Positions 45,201 to 56,400 of a DNA stretch of 64,000 nt are shown piece after piece (positions within the stretch are counted from its first letter, which is position 1; the number at the start of each line of letters is the position of its first letter). Under the pieces are notes generated by a model. It searched no databases. It had not been told where the DNA came from and saw only the letters and a list, made by a program, of their open reading frames with translations. The DNA is from Astropecten irregularis. Taxonomy: Eukaryota > Echinodermata > Asteroidea > Paxillosida > Astropectinidae. The position numbers were made by a program, and so were the translations under genes. The stretch covers positions 12,042,431 through 12,106,430 of the forward strand of contig OZ020264.1 in assembly GCA_963971285.1 (NCBI GenBank). Direction: 5' to 3'.

Positions 45201-46228
45201 TGATGGCAGCCCTGAGGCGTTGGGGTCAACCACCCGGATGTTCTGCCTCTCTGAAAGGGAAAGAAGGAAAGACAATGAGTCGTATATTGCATGGTTGCTC
45301 TACCAAGAATCCAATTCTAAGATGCAGTTGCACACATGACGGCCGTAGTCAGCGGCCACAGCCAGACAATTAAAATACGGCCTAAATCCTAACCTCCATA
45401 CCGGCATTGTTTACCACAAACAGAGGTAAGTGTTGTATCCTGAATACCACAATACACCACAGTGTTGTGTGGTTGGTACAGCATGGTATATCATACATGA
45501 TCCAGTTCTCCTGTAAGTACTGTTGAGACTGTGGTAATCTGAGCTAAGCAGCTGATGTTGTACCTGCGGTGAATTCCGTGCCGGCTAGCTCAGCAGTCGA
45601 CAGAAACTCATCTAAGTGATTCTGGTCGGTGACTGAATTCAGGTTGAGGCGCCCCCATTCGTAGCCGTCGTTCAAGTCGCTTGTATGCAACTAAGAAAAA
45701 GAGATGCAAAAAAAGGGAATAAGTTTAGAGCAAATGATGCAAAGAACTCTTTTGAGTAGACCCAGTAACTGGGCCTGGGGCGCTGAACTCATTTAAATTG
45801 ATCTTCAAAATCAAAAATCCTTCTTTTAAATTTATGATTTAGGCTATTAAAAGAAACAGGTTTTCTCTATTCTCTCGGGACTCAGATGTCTGATTGAGCT
45901 GAAATGTTCACAGGCTTATTAATATTATTTCATATTCCCTACAGTACAGGCACACATGCTACAGTTAAAAATGCTGGATTAACTTTAGCTTTAGACCAAT
46001 CATGGAGGTAGAATTTTAGACCAAGGCAAAGTGTGTGTGAGTGCCGTCTCGATCTTTTACCAACGTTGTAACACTAACAGTAACACTATAGTTAGGCCTA
46101 ACTTGTACATGCCCTTTAATTAAATCCAGACTCACCCAACTATCTCCATTTCTGTGTTGATTTGAAGACTTGAATCTGTCTTTTATGATACTCTTTCCCA
46201 AAATATTCTGGTTTTTCTTCTTCCCCAT
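39276..46228 (-). CDS. LSG1: LSG1 large-subunit GTPase 1 (14 exons, 765 aa)
   Basis: LSG1 is the cytoplasmic GTPase that releases NMD3 from the nascent 60S ribosomal subunit. Exons in transcript order: 46136-46228, 45564-45690, 45133-45250, 44871-44957, 44316-44463, 43805-43975, 43251-43395, 42400-42974, 42158-42259, 41794-41937, 41108-41231, 40461-40540, 39927-40076, 39276-39509. The total of 2,298 bases is in frame. The start is MGKKK, matching MGRRR of vertebrate LSG1; an upstream in-frame ATG at 46339 is less likely. GTPase motifs are circularly permuted: G4 ISKSD near 208, G1 GYPNVGKSS near 490, ATPGRTKH, G3 DCPG near 534. G4 has Ser where NKxD is usual. An acidic insert lies at 249-470. 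The end [17 protein letters not shown] is typical. One intron is AT-AC. Confidence 0.95.
39546..39867 (-). repeat. Repeat family D copy
   Basis: AGGGAGAGAAACTTAAAGAG to CCAGTATTGAAGTTTCTCTT, inside the last LSG1 intron. Confidence 0.8.
40600..40800 (+). repeat. MITE family H copy
   Basis: GGCTCAGGCTCCGGCTTCGT at the left, GAAATGGAGCCGGAGCTT at the right, with the shared ATATGCTGAAAATATAGGTT block. Confidence 0.65.
41232..41793 (-). other. AT-AC U12-type intron of LSG1
   Basis: On the - strand the intron begins ATATCCTTTC and ends GACCGTAC. CTCCTTAAC (41252-41244) lies about 12 bases before the end and matches the U12 branch consensus TTCCTTAAC. This junction gives [14 protein letters not shown], collinear with vertebrate PPVSLVCQNIPRH. 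The only nearby GT-AG choice would use the weak donor GTCACC and replace VTL by RPY. Confidence 0.88.
41365..41635 (-). repeat. Repeat family D copy inside the AT-AC intron
   Basis: Starts within the family at CTTCTCTTGTCAGCCCTGAA and ends GACCAGTATCAAAGTTTAAA. It lacks the left terminus. Confidence 0.75.
42046..42145 (+). repeat. MITE family E fragment next to an LSG1 exon
   Basis: AAAGGTATAATACATGATTG through GTGAAAATTTGAG, the left third of the family. It lies just past the donor of the exon 42158-42259. Confidence 0.7.
43030..43215 (+). repeat. Repeat family D copy, truncated
   Basis: Left part and centre only, up to GATCATGGACAGCATCCAGA. It fills most of the 276-bp LSG1 intron 42975-43250. 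Confidence 0.75.
43484..43605. repeat. MITE family C copy
   Basis: GGGGTCGATTTCACTAAACT at the left, ATCGTAGGGCTTTGTGAAAG at the right, with the central GTAGGATAG block deleted. Confidence 0.7.
44062..44262 (-). repeat. Repeat family D copy, truncated
   Basis: Centre and right end (ATCAATAAAACCCGGCTTTT to CCAGTATTAAAGTTGCTCTC), in an LSG1 intron. Confidence 0.72.
44530..44860 (+). repeat. Minisatellite CCTCAAAATGAACACTTGCA
   Basis: About 14 units of 20-23 bases alternating AACACTTGCACCTCAAA and AACAGTTGTGCCTCAAA types, within an LSG1 intron. Confidence 0.85.
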
Positions 46229-47762
46229 GTTTCCAATCTTCAAAAATTCAACATTTATCGGAGTATTTCTAGCTTTGCTGTGTACTCGTTGTGCAACAAC
46301 ATCATCCACGTGAAAAGATTGTTTTGGATTGGTTGTCAATTGCGCTGTTTACAATACATGCAAAACACGGATACCAGTGATTCCTGGCGCTTTGTGTACT
46401 ATAGAGGGCGCTGTTCAACTTGACGGTCAATTTTTGGGGATTCCCCGATCTGGATTTTGTTGTGACTGAAATAATTTCTCTTATTAAAACAGTACCCAGT
46501 CTGATTTCGATTGCAGTAGTTGAAATTAAAATAAATTAAACAAATGAAATAAATCGCGTAAAAAGAAACTAGGTGATTGAAATGCTGAATGTGCCCCGTG
46601 CACCACTGTTTAGGGGACGGCGCAAAAAATGTACTCTCATCAGTGAAGTTATTGATTGGAAATCTAATTCAATGAACAAACAAAGAAAGATTCTGATTTC
46701 AAATTGTCAGATTTTTCTTTTTCATTGGCATCAGAAGTTCGAATTTATATTGGCACAATTTTTAGCACTTTTTTTAGCACTGTTTTCCCTATTATGTGCT
46801 GCTGGCCTAAGCCTAAACTTCCTTTAAAAGTTACTTACTTGTATACTCCCTTTCCTACGCCACACCCACTACTCAAGGACAACAATAGGTCATTGTAGAC
46901 ACTTTGAATTCATAGACATGTATTTATGCTTGCTTGTGACAATAATTTTGCTGTGAGTTTAAAATAAACAGATCATGATGTGGCAATGAAAAGTTTTCAC
47001 ACACAAATTCTAGAGTTACAAATATCAAATTTTATTCAATGCTCCACAACCATTTTGTCGGTTAAAATGAAATGACATTAATGAAATCATTCGTGGGAAA
47101 GCCACCGAAAAATAAACAAAATTTAACTACTCTATCCAAGAATTTAAAACTAAAATGCGGAAATGTCAAAAAATGAAAAATGCAGCAGTTTATTACTTGC
47201 AAAACCAAAAATAAATAAGGGGTTAGGGAGATCCTCTACAATAACCAGGCAAAATAATATCCTCTCCAAATAAATACGTATTTATTGGAAATGTTACAAA
47301 AATTACCATCAATTACAACAAAACAATGATATATCCTTATCTTCTGAATAATTTAAAAAACAAGCCACCATGTTGTTTCCAAAACCAACCGCCTAGGTGT
47401 CAAATCCCCGCGCTTTATGAAGGTAGTATCATACTTTGGTTTCGTGATGGTAGAAACACACCGTTACATTTTGGTAGGAAACTAAAACAGCTACATATTC
47501 ACAGATTTACATATAATGTTTAAAGATGGTAACAGTTGATACATACGGTTAATTTTTTTCTGCCTGAAATGCAGTATTTTTCCATTTTTTTTGCTGTTTT
47601 CTACTGTTTCCAATTATCAGTTGAGCTGAAAATGTCACAGGTTTGTTTTTATTTCATGACAAATCAAATTATGAACAGACCGCAGCTGTTCTATCAACTT
47701 TACCAAAGTATGGTAGCACTTTTAACTGGATTCCAGTGGCGTAATGCCAGTGGCTATTTTTT
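46229..47762. other. Spacer between LSG1 start and the hydrolase gene
   Basis: Contains the presumed LSG1 promoter; I see no TATA box that I would defend. It also holds a fragment related to the element at 61259 (46592-46810, with CAAATTGTCAGATTTTTC), AT-rich sequence, and an E/J-type foldback at 47419-47724. Confidence 0.5.
47419..47724. repeat. Foldback family J copy
   Basis: AAGGTAGTATCATACTTTGG at the left and CCAAAGTATGGTAGCACTTT at the right are inverted ends; the better copy is at 51429-51793. Confidence 0.65.
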
Positions 47763-50700
47763 CTACGTGGCCTGGATTTTCTGGACGCAATTATAGGTAG
47801 CCTTCTGCAGGGAGAGGAACCGCGGGTCGTTGCCCAAACCGAACGGTGAGAAGTGACTGGAAACGTAGGCGATGCCCAGCTTGTGTTTCGGGTCAGCTAG
47901 GCACTGCTGTCCCCCGGCGCCCGGATGGCCAAACTGCCTACAGCCCTAGATAGGAGAAGAAAACAGGAGTGTGAACAATTGGAGATGCGACTCGACTCCC
48001 GAAGGCTAAGTGACTCGACTTAAGTCATTGTGACCAAATGGCTTGAGTCACAAAAAACAGTGACTCGTTACAACTCTGCTGTTAAATATATAATGCAATA
48101 AACATTTCTTCAGAGACCTAACTTGAAACCTACCTCGAAGTCCGACATTAGGAATCCAGTCGAGAATGTGCTCTCCACTCCGATGACGTTGTCTGTGGAG
48201 GGGTCCTTAGCATCGGCCAAAATCGCCTCGACCCACTCCGGGGATAGCAACCGCTGGCCTTCAGCCGTCTGTCCACCGTTGGCTAGTATCCCGTAGACCT
48301 TAGCAGCAGCCCGTGCCGTCCCGATGCCGGATGATGACGGATTCTCCAGGGCCCTGGCCTCCGGCTGGATCAGTTTGCTGAACTGTGATGACAATGGGAA
48401 AGGGAATCGGGGCCGAGGGGTTTATCAAACTGAGAATCAAACAAGCCTGAAGATTGCGATTGGTAGAGCACCGGTACCGTATTCCGGAGGTTGCTGGTTC
48501 GAATCCTACTCCAGTCAAGATTTCTTTGTCCACTTTTCAATGACTTGAAATTGACCCAGACAGTTTGCTGTGTGGTTTATTTGAGTGGAGTGGAATTTGA
48601 ACAAGCGTCGAGAAAATACCACCGAGTTCTTCTCAGAACCACACACTCTCAAAGAAGAGATTAGAAGAGATTGTCACCACAAACCTACCTTTTATTTTAC
48701 TACTTCCACCATGAATAGCTTCAATTCTAATTAAGTACACAACATGTTGAGAATCAACAGCAATATCCACGCATAGGTTTTGGTTATTTTAGTTCATACC
48801 TTGATGAGATCTGTGGACTTGTGGATGACTTCGTGGATGTAACTACGACCGGTCAAGAAGGCCCAGACGATGAGCCAGGACACACTGTCCCGAGGGATGT
48901 AGCTTAGCCTGAGGGGATAGTCCACCACGCCGGTCAGCCGGGCTACCCTGTAGTTCAGCTCCAGAGGCAGGCCGATGTGAATGTCGATTCCTGGGTCGAA
49001 CAGATGACAGACGAGTAAACATCATGACAAACAATAGCTCAGTTGGTAGAGCAACAGTACGATAATCTGGGGGTTGCAGGTTCGAATCCCGCTCCTGTTA
49101 GATTTCCTCGGACAGACTCACCGAAAGGTTCGGCCACTTCTTCCTTGAAGAACTGCCCGAGGGTCCGGTGCTGCGGATCCGCACGTTGCAACAGCTGGCT
49201 GCAGTACAGGCCGAACGTGAAGGCGTGATATCCATGTGCGGTTCCGGGGGTCCAGCGAGGTGGGGACTCGGCTAGGAGCTGACCCAGAGCATCTTGATCT
49301 TTGAGAAGCTTCAAGCTGATGGGCTGGGCTGTTGCTGCTAGACCAGCCTATTAAAGGTACAATACAGGATTGGTAACATATACCAAAACAGAAATATTCA
49401 CAGATTTACGTATAACTTTCAGGCCAGGCCTGGGCTCTTGGGCTTCTATCCCAGCCTTGAACTCCAAGCCTCTGCTATGTCCTGGATCATTGAGTCCACA
49501 TTGATCATGGACACTTTGGACAGTATCCAGAAGCCGGGCTTGATTGATTTTAAGCAGCTCTATTGTAGTGAAGTTCAGGGCTGACAAGAGGAGGATTACA
49601 GGCCTGAAGGCCAAAGCCTGGCCTGGTCTTCTAGTGGCTGGAAGTTCCTCTTCCGTAATCAAGAGACTGAGATGTCCTTACCTCATGGTTGAGGAGCATG
49701 CGTACGGTGATGTCCTCCTTGCCGTTCTGGGCAAACTCCGGCCAATAGTAGGCCACCTTCTGCTCATAATCTAGATGACCTCTGTCGACCAGCATGGCCA
49801 TGCACAGGGCGGCCATTCCTGGAGGTATTAAAACAAGACTTAAAGGTATAATACATGATTGGTATAAGGTCACAGAACAGAACTCACACATCAAACATGT
49901 ACATGAAATAATAAACCTGTAAAAAGTTGAGCTCAATCAGACATCTTGCACTAAAAAATAGTGAAAACCCGGCTCAATTTTTCTTATGAAACATAAAAAA
50001 TGATTTTGATATTACTCTGAGATCAAAACTGATTTCTGTGGTTGTTTGACTAATTCCTATTAAATACACCATTTCAGGTAGAAATATTTTAACGGTATGT
50101 TTCTAACAGCACCATCTTCATATCCTGAAAGTTATACATAAATCTGTGAACGTTTCTGTTTGGGTATGTTTACCAATCCTGTACTGTACCTTTAAAACTG
50201 ACCTTTGGTTGCGGAGAATATAATGGTCATCGTGTCCTCCTTCCACACCTGCCGGACGTCCGTGTCCGCAAAGCCGCCCCAGAGGTCAACAACCTTTGAC
50301 CCTTCGTAGTACACGCAGAAAGCTGAACCACCTGTGCTATGCTCCAGTCCATTTTTGAAATTTTCTCTGGCGAAACAAAAACGAAACGAGAACATTTAGA
50401 GGCCTGTTTTTCCAATGAAATAAACTAATACTACATTGTTTCGATGTAATTGTGTAAATTTGTAAACAAGGACATGTTTTGGCCTTCATCTATACTGTGA
50501 TTATCTTAACTACACGCATATTTGGCTGACAGCCAAAATGTCAATGTCCAAACTAATGATAAAGATACATGTTGAAGTCCTGTTATTTTGGTTGGAGCAG
50601 CAAAGCTTTTAAATCATTCAAGTTTAATAAAAGGAACTTGTCAACATCACAGGGCTGTGATTGTACTTACATAGAAAAGGGGCTGAAAACATAGCCCAAA

Positions 50701-51125
50701 AAACTGAAAATCATACATTTGCTACACTTTTGTACAGGCAAAGTGAGGCCAAAAAACCTGAAATCAGGATTTTTCATGAAAAATCACATCCCTGACATCA
50801 AAATTCAAGTCCAGAAATTTCTTTCAGAAATTTTATTTTCATATAAGACAGAGAATGCTCCTAATAAGAAAATATATAATGTTCATGAGTATCGATATGA
50901 AGTATATTTAGTAATAGGTAAGTAAAGTCTGTGCACAACCCTATAGAAATTTCGCACTAACATAGCATTTACAGTTATTATCATTATATACAACCTGAAA
51001 AGTTCAGCGACTGGTTCGAATCCCGGCTGGACATAGCCCTCGATTGGAGGCTGTTTCCTCCTCCACCACACGCACACGTGCTCCGTCATCCAACCAATCA
51101 GAGTATTGTTAAACAATGACATCAT
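47763..51125 (-). CDS. Serine beta-lactamase-like hydrolase/esterase (7 exons, 426 aa)
   Basis: Exons in transcript order: 50995-51125, 50203-50366, 49682-49818, 49122-49347, 48800-48990, 48134-48382, 47763-47945 (stop 47763-47765). They total 1,281 bases in frame. This is the beta-lactamase/penicillin-binding fold (class C/EstB-like, Beta-lactamase Pfam family), seen in animals as beta-lactamase domain-containing proteins. Motifs: Ser-x-x-Lys in FSATKG (Ser 95), GYHAFTFG as the tyrosine motif (Tyr 184), and FGHPGAGG near 372 in place of the KTG box. The opening [19 protein letters not shown] is typical of the family. The natural substrate is unknown; antibiotic resistance should not be inferred. 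No clear signal peptide. The first exon's start is the least certain point, as its donor is the weak GTTGTA and three ATGs are in frame. Confidence 0.88.
48450..48535 (+). repeat. tRNA-headed repeat family G fragment
   Basis: GGTAGAGCACCGGTACCGTA and box B GGTTCGAATCCTACTCC, within an intron of the hydrolase gene. Confidence 0.6.
49030..49105 (+). repeat. tRNA-like head in a hydrolase intron
   Basis: Box A TAGCTCAGTTGGTAGAGC and box B GGTTCGAATCCCGCTCC are both excellent, so this is the most tRNA-like of the set. Flanks AAACAA and GTTAGA do not make a convincing acceptor stem. I therefore call it a tRNA-derived repeat, not a gene. Confidence 0.5.
49350..49652 (+). repeat. Family E/J fragment plus family D copy filling an intron
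   Basis: 49350-49420 has AAAGGTACAATACAGGATTG and GATTTACGTATAAC. 49424-49652 is a D copy. Together they make up about 300 of the 334 bases of the intron 49348-49681. Confidence 0.72.
49842..50194 (+). repeat. MITE family E, complete, filling an intron
   Basis: AAAGGTATAATACATGATTG at the left and CAATCCTGTACTGTACCTTT at the right are inverted termini. The 353-bp element occupies all but about 30 bases of the 384-bp intron 49819-50202. Confidence 0.85.
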
Positions 51126-51428
51126 TTTGATGGTAGACTACAAGATGGTAATTGCCGCAATCCCCCAAAAAACAGCCAATTTTGAGAAGTTTTTTCCCGG
51201 TAAAAAATGTTGAACACTGGAAGTCGGCAGCTGTCTTGTAGAATTATCCACCACGCGTTGTTGTCGCAATGTCCATGACGTGTTTTGATTCGGTGCTAAG
51301 CCTTATCATCTGTTCTGTTATCATCGAAGGTAAATGCGTACTTTGACCCTGTCAAAGCAATGAGTGGACTCCGACCCTGACTTTCATAAGCACTCATACA
51401 ATTTGGCATATAGCCATGTACTGCCCTT

Positions 51429-51793
51429 AAAGGTACTATCATACTTTGGTAGCATACCAAAACAGAAATGTTCACAGATTTACCAAAAAAATAACAGGGT
51501 ATAAAGATAGACCTGGTACAAACATACTGTTTAATAAAATCTTTCCACCTGAAATACTGTATTTTTCCAGAAATGAGCAAAACAAAAGACCGAAACAATT
51601 TTGATCTCCGAGATCAGAAACTCAATTACACAATTTGGTGTAACAATTGCAATGGTTTTTCGATTTTTCTACTGTTTCCAATGATCAATCTAGCTGAAAA
51701 TTTCACAAGTTTGTTTCTATTCCATGACAAATCAAATTATGAACAGACCGCAGCTGTTCTATCAATTTTACCAAAGTATAATAGTATACCTTT
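51429..51793. repeat. Foldback family J, complete
   Basis: AAAGGTACTATCATACTTTG at the left and AAAGTATAATAGTATACCTT at the right. The first bases match family E ends, so the two may be related. Confidence 0.75.
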
Positions 51794-51978
51794 AAAATGT
51801 GTGCGCTATTTATAGGGCAATGCATTCATTTAATGCAGAAAGAATATTAGACAAGAACTTTTTTAAAGAAAACAAAATGGAACTCGTATTTTTTTAATCC
51901 AACCAATCCTATCACATGACATTGAATTATATATATTTATATATCTTTTTTTAATATTTGTACAGGAAACCATATTTA

Positions 51979-52231
51979 GGGCCTTTGTCAAAGCTCGGCT
52001 CCGACTCAGGCTCCGGCTTCGTCTCTGTCATCCATATGCTGAAAATATAGGTTGTGGTTTTTAATTGAAGCTGAAGCTCTGTTTTAATTTTCAAACTAAT
52101 CTACTTCCGAACCGCAGCCAAAAGCCTCTATTTTGATACCCGTAATTTTTGAATGGATTCACGAAATGGAGCCGGAGCCGAAGCCTAAGCCAAAGCTGGA
52201 GCCAGAGCCAAGCTTTGAGAAAAGGCCCTTA
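51979..52231. repeat. MITE family H, complete
   Basis: Left AGGGCCTTTGTCAAAGCTCG and right GCTTTGAGAAAAGGCCCTT form inverted termini. Arms continue with GGCTCCGGCTTCG and its complement. Confidence 0.8.
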
Positions 52232-53439
52232 GAATGACACTACTTCTATTCAACCGGTTATCCATAAATTTCAACAATGGGTCGATTAATTGTCTACTTG
52301 AAAATACTCCCAAAATACCCCAAAATGACAAAATAAAATATGTAACATTAACAAATTTCCCTTTTTTTAATCAAAAGTCCCCCACCTCAAAAACTAATAT
52401 ACAGCACATATGGCTTCTTTCGTTTAAAAATATTCAACATTCCCGATTTTAAAGACAATTTTCTGTTTTCATACAGGTTTGTTAATTTCAATCCGAATAA
52501 TTATTCCGTCATCATTACATTTAAGATTAAACTTCTAATTCAGCAAACATTTTTTTTTTTACAACAAAAACCTAAATTCCCAGCCATAAAAAGCAGCAAA
52601 GTCACTGAAAGTACACAAAACTCCAATAATTATACAAAATTATTGCGGCCAAGCACCAATCCCATTACACCATTTTTTTTTTACAAAGTAAATTTTAAAC
52701 AAAGTTTGCATATTTCTGATAACGGCACAAGTAAGAATGCACAACACGTGGAAAACATTTTAGCGGTCAGCTCTTGTTATAAATTTCTCTTGTATTTTTA
52801 AGATGCGCTTGCAGCCTTGCACAAAGTAAAAAACTGTAGCACACAAGTTGTGTCTTAGGCTTTTCACACTACAGTACAATTTATACTCCAATTGAAACAA
52901 AAAAATTGCCAAAATTTTATTCAAGAACAATGAAAAACCCCATTGATTCTTGGGACTGGATATTAATAACCTTGAGAAAGATCCTGCAAGGATCGAAACG
53001 TCATCAGGCCCTCCTAACTCCAAGTATTTGATATATTTCAGGTCATTATTTTGGTTGATGCGCAGTTTGCCGCAGTTCATTATGAGCATTTATTATCGAA
53101 TAACCATTAGGTTGATTATGCAAATATTTAAACAGTACTTAAAAATTAATGTTAGTATATTTTTATGAACAACAAACACAAACCAATTTCACGCTCCAAT
53201 GCTCTTTTAAGTACAACTGTTTTGTCACCTTTACCAATCCTGCATTATGCCTTTAATTGCCGATAACTGGTAAACATGTGAGACATTATGACTTATTTTT
53301 ATCGAGCAGCTCATAGGGAGTCGTAGATAGCATAAAAAATAGTAAAACACACAAAAATAAACCTGAATTTCAAACATAACATGAAACGTAGTCACCCAAA
53401 ACAGCTTCCAAATTCCTCATCCAGTTCTTGATCCTCTCT

Positions 53440-56400
53440 TCATTTGGACTTCTCGGTTTCGCTTGCCCTTCAAAATAGACGAAGAAACAAGAATTCAATA
53501 AATATGGCATGAGGTCTTGGGTTCGAATCCCACCTGAGCCGGCACATGGTCTGATATAATGTGCATTCAAGCAGCACTCAGCATGCAGAGCGGAAGAACG
53601 CCCCAAATCTGGTGGTTTAGTGCAGTGGTCTGGTGTGTCCTGCTCAAGATCTTGTGGTCAATCTACAAATTGTGGCCGGTTCGAATCCAGCCATGGATTA
53701 GTGGTGCTTGCATCCTTGGGCAAGATGCTTTGTCACATTGCTCCTCTTCACCCAGGTGTAAATGGGTACCTGTGAGGGTAGAGATGGCTTTGTGGTTTGA
53801 TTAGCCTTTGTGCGCCTTACAGCAGCTGGGGCTGTATACTCCCAGGCAGTTGAGATGGTTTCAGGAATGTTGATGTAGCCCGATGACCAGGGATAATAAT
53901 AGTGTAAAGCGTTGTGATACCACTTGTGTAAGAAATACTTTAATTGTTATTATAAACTTCGGTGAAGGCAAGCCTAACTGATACTCGTCAGTAATAATTC
54001 GGCCAGAAAACACTGATAATGTTTGAGGGATAGACTGGTGTACTTACTTGCCATCGCTGGCTGCCTCTGCGGCCTTCTTAGTGGCCCGTTCCTGTCGCTT
54101 GAGGCGTGGCAAGATGACGAACTGATACAGGAATGGGAAACCCACATAGAACAGCGTCGGAATGTGGTACATGGCTCCGTAAACCTGCAAAAGAAATGGC
54201 CAATCAATGAATCAATCAATTGTTTATTAAATGTACAATACATAATTGGTAAAGGTCACAGTTCAGCACTCACACTTTGTCTGATCAAACATGTATATGA
54301 AATAATAAACCTGTGAAAATTTGAGCGGAATCGGACATCTGAGTCACGAGAAAATAGTGAAAACCCAACTCAATTTTTCTTATAAAACATGAAGAATGGT
54401 TTTGATCTTACCCCGAGATCAAAACTGTTTTCGGTCTTTGTTTGACTTATTTCTAAATTAATACAGCATGTCAGGCGGAAATATTGTAATGGTATGTTTA
54501 TTTAATTATTTGTTTAGTTGTCTGTTTGTTTTAGTTGTCTGTTTGTTCAGATGTTTGTTTAGATGTTTATTTGTTTGTTTTGGACATACCAGGCGTATCC
54601 TTCTCCATCGTAGCAGGACGAAGCTGGTCAGAGGATAGCCAACAGACAGGCACACGGTGACCTTGAGGAAGGCAAAGATGGGTATTTTCAAGGCCGGATT
54701 GGTGACCACCTTGGCCAATGCAGGGCTTCGCTTGACCGCATCACGTACCTGCTCGGATTGGATAAAAATGCAAGGAATGAAATGTCTGAGAAAAGTCAAG
54801 TTTAATAGTGACGGTGGGATATATCATATTGTGACTGCCGTTTCTAGTGAACAGATGAATGTATACTTTGCAATAGCACAGAAAAGTTGAGCTAAGGTTA
54901 CCAACTAAAACGGCATGAAATTTATACAGCTTGCGACTGGTACTCGCAGAATTTTGGTTAATGTAAAAGCCACTGAAAAGCCACTGAAAAGCCAGGCCAA
55001 GCCTGGGCCCTTGGGCTTCTATAATCCCTAGCCTTGAACTATTAACTCCAAGCCCCTGCTGTGTCCTGGATCATAGTTGGCAATAAACCTGATTGACAGG
55101 TTGAGTCCACATTGATCATGGACAGTATCCAGAAGCCGGGCTTGATTGATTTCAAGCAGCTCTATTGGAGTGAAGTTCAGGGCTGACAAGAGAAGGATTA
55201 CAGGCTGGGCCTGACCAATTCTGGATGACCGGTGGTTAAAGTCGGAAGCTACTTACAAAAGCTTCGGTGGCAGTGATGAATATCTCTAGTGCGAAGCAGA
55301 TGAAGTAGCCGACGTAGAGCCCGTGCCAAACGGCTAGAAACATGACCGCTGCGGTCTGGGAGATGTAGCGGTTGTTGAGGAACTTTAAGCGCTTGAAGAC
55401 GTACCTGAGCAGAGGCAAAGCAAGCAGGACCAAATTTAGCACACAAGAAATCTTTCAATAACCAGAAGGGAAACTGAATAGATAAATGTTTGCTTGGAGT
55501 TAGGGGGGCCTGACGTTTCAATCCCAACAAGATCTTTCTCAAAGGCTTTTTATGCTAGCAGGATCTTTCTCAAAGGCTTTTGATCCTAGCAGGATCTTTC
55601 TTAAAGTGTTTTTCGTCTTTTTGGAGGAAAGTCATTCTCTTCCCATGTCTCACCTAGCAACCCAGACATTGGTGCTGATGTTGAAAGAGCGGATGTACTC
55701 AGCCGTGTGCGTGGAGGTCTCGAGGAGGAATGGCTTCACGCTGGCACAGGCATCCCACAATGCATTGCCCTTGTCGTCTTTTCCATTGTAGGCCACTCCG
55801 CTCATGATGCAAGCGCCCTCCTAGAAAAAAAACAACACACATAATATGTTTGGATGACTACTTGATCTTAGGAGGAGAGGATGCTTAATACTGGTCGAGC
55901 TCAGCCACTGAAAAGCCAGGCCAGACCTATGTCTAAAAGCCTTCTTATGCTGTGTCACAATTGTCAGGCTGTGGCCGCTGACTACAGCCATGGCTACAAC
56001 TGCGTCTTAATATTTTAACTGGATTCAGCCAGTAGAATTGGGACGCACCTTTTGGCAGAGTAGGCGTGCCCTCAATAGACGATTTGAATCCATGTTTACA
56101 AGCATATGAACGCTGAAGTCAGCCCAGTCACAACAAGTCACCTTCTCTTGTGGGTTACTATTCGTGACGTGGTGGCCAGAGCCGCAGTCTAAGCCATTTA
56201 ATTGGGACAGAGCCTCTCGTACCCTGAACCTCAGGGTTGATCAGGAAAGAGGTTATTAGGTTATAGTTTAATCAGGCAAAACCCCTCAAAATCAACTTAC
56301 TGGGTCTTAAAAAGTCTACTTTTAGGGTTATGCTAGCTCTTTTCAAGCATTATTTTTGTGTAAGGCATGAATATGGAAAAATGTCTAAAAATGTATGATC

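Larger units (their letters stand above)
51126..53439. other. Spacer between hydrolase gene and LPCAT3-like gene
   Basis: Holds family J (51429-51793), family H (51979-52231) and an F fragment (52965-53085). The rest is AT-rich. No exon is supported. Confidence 0.55.

Noticed and set aside
46229-46339. N-terminal extension of LSG1 from the ATG at 46339
   Set aside because: The frame is open, but the extra 37 residues have no counterpart in vertebrate LSG1, and MGKKK matches its start.
49030-49105. Functional tRNA gene
   Set aside because: Box A and box B are good, but I could not pair a 7-bp acceptor stem, and related heads occur in repeats throughout the window.
51005-51025. Box B-like GGTTCGAATCC complement suggesting a tRNA or SINE
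   Set aside because: On the - strand it codes for GFEPVAELF of the hydrolase, in frame with the next exon, and there is no box A in the right place.
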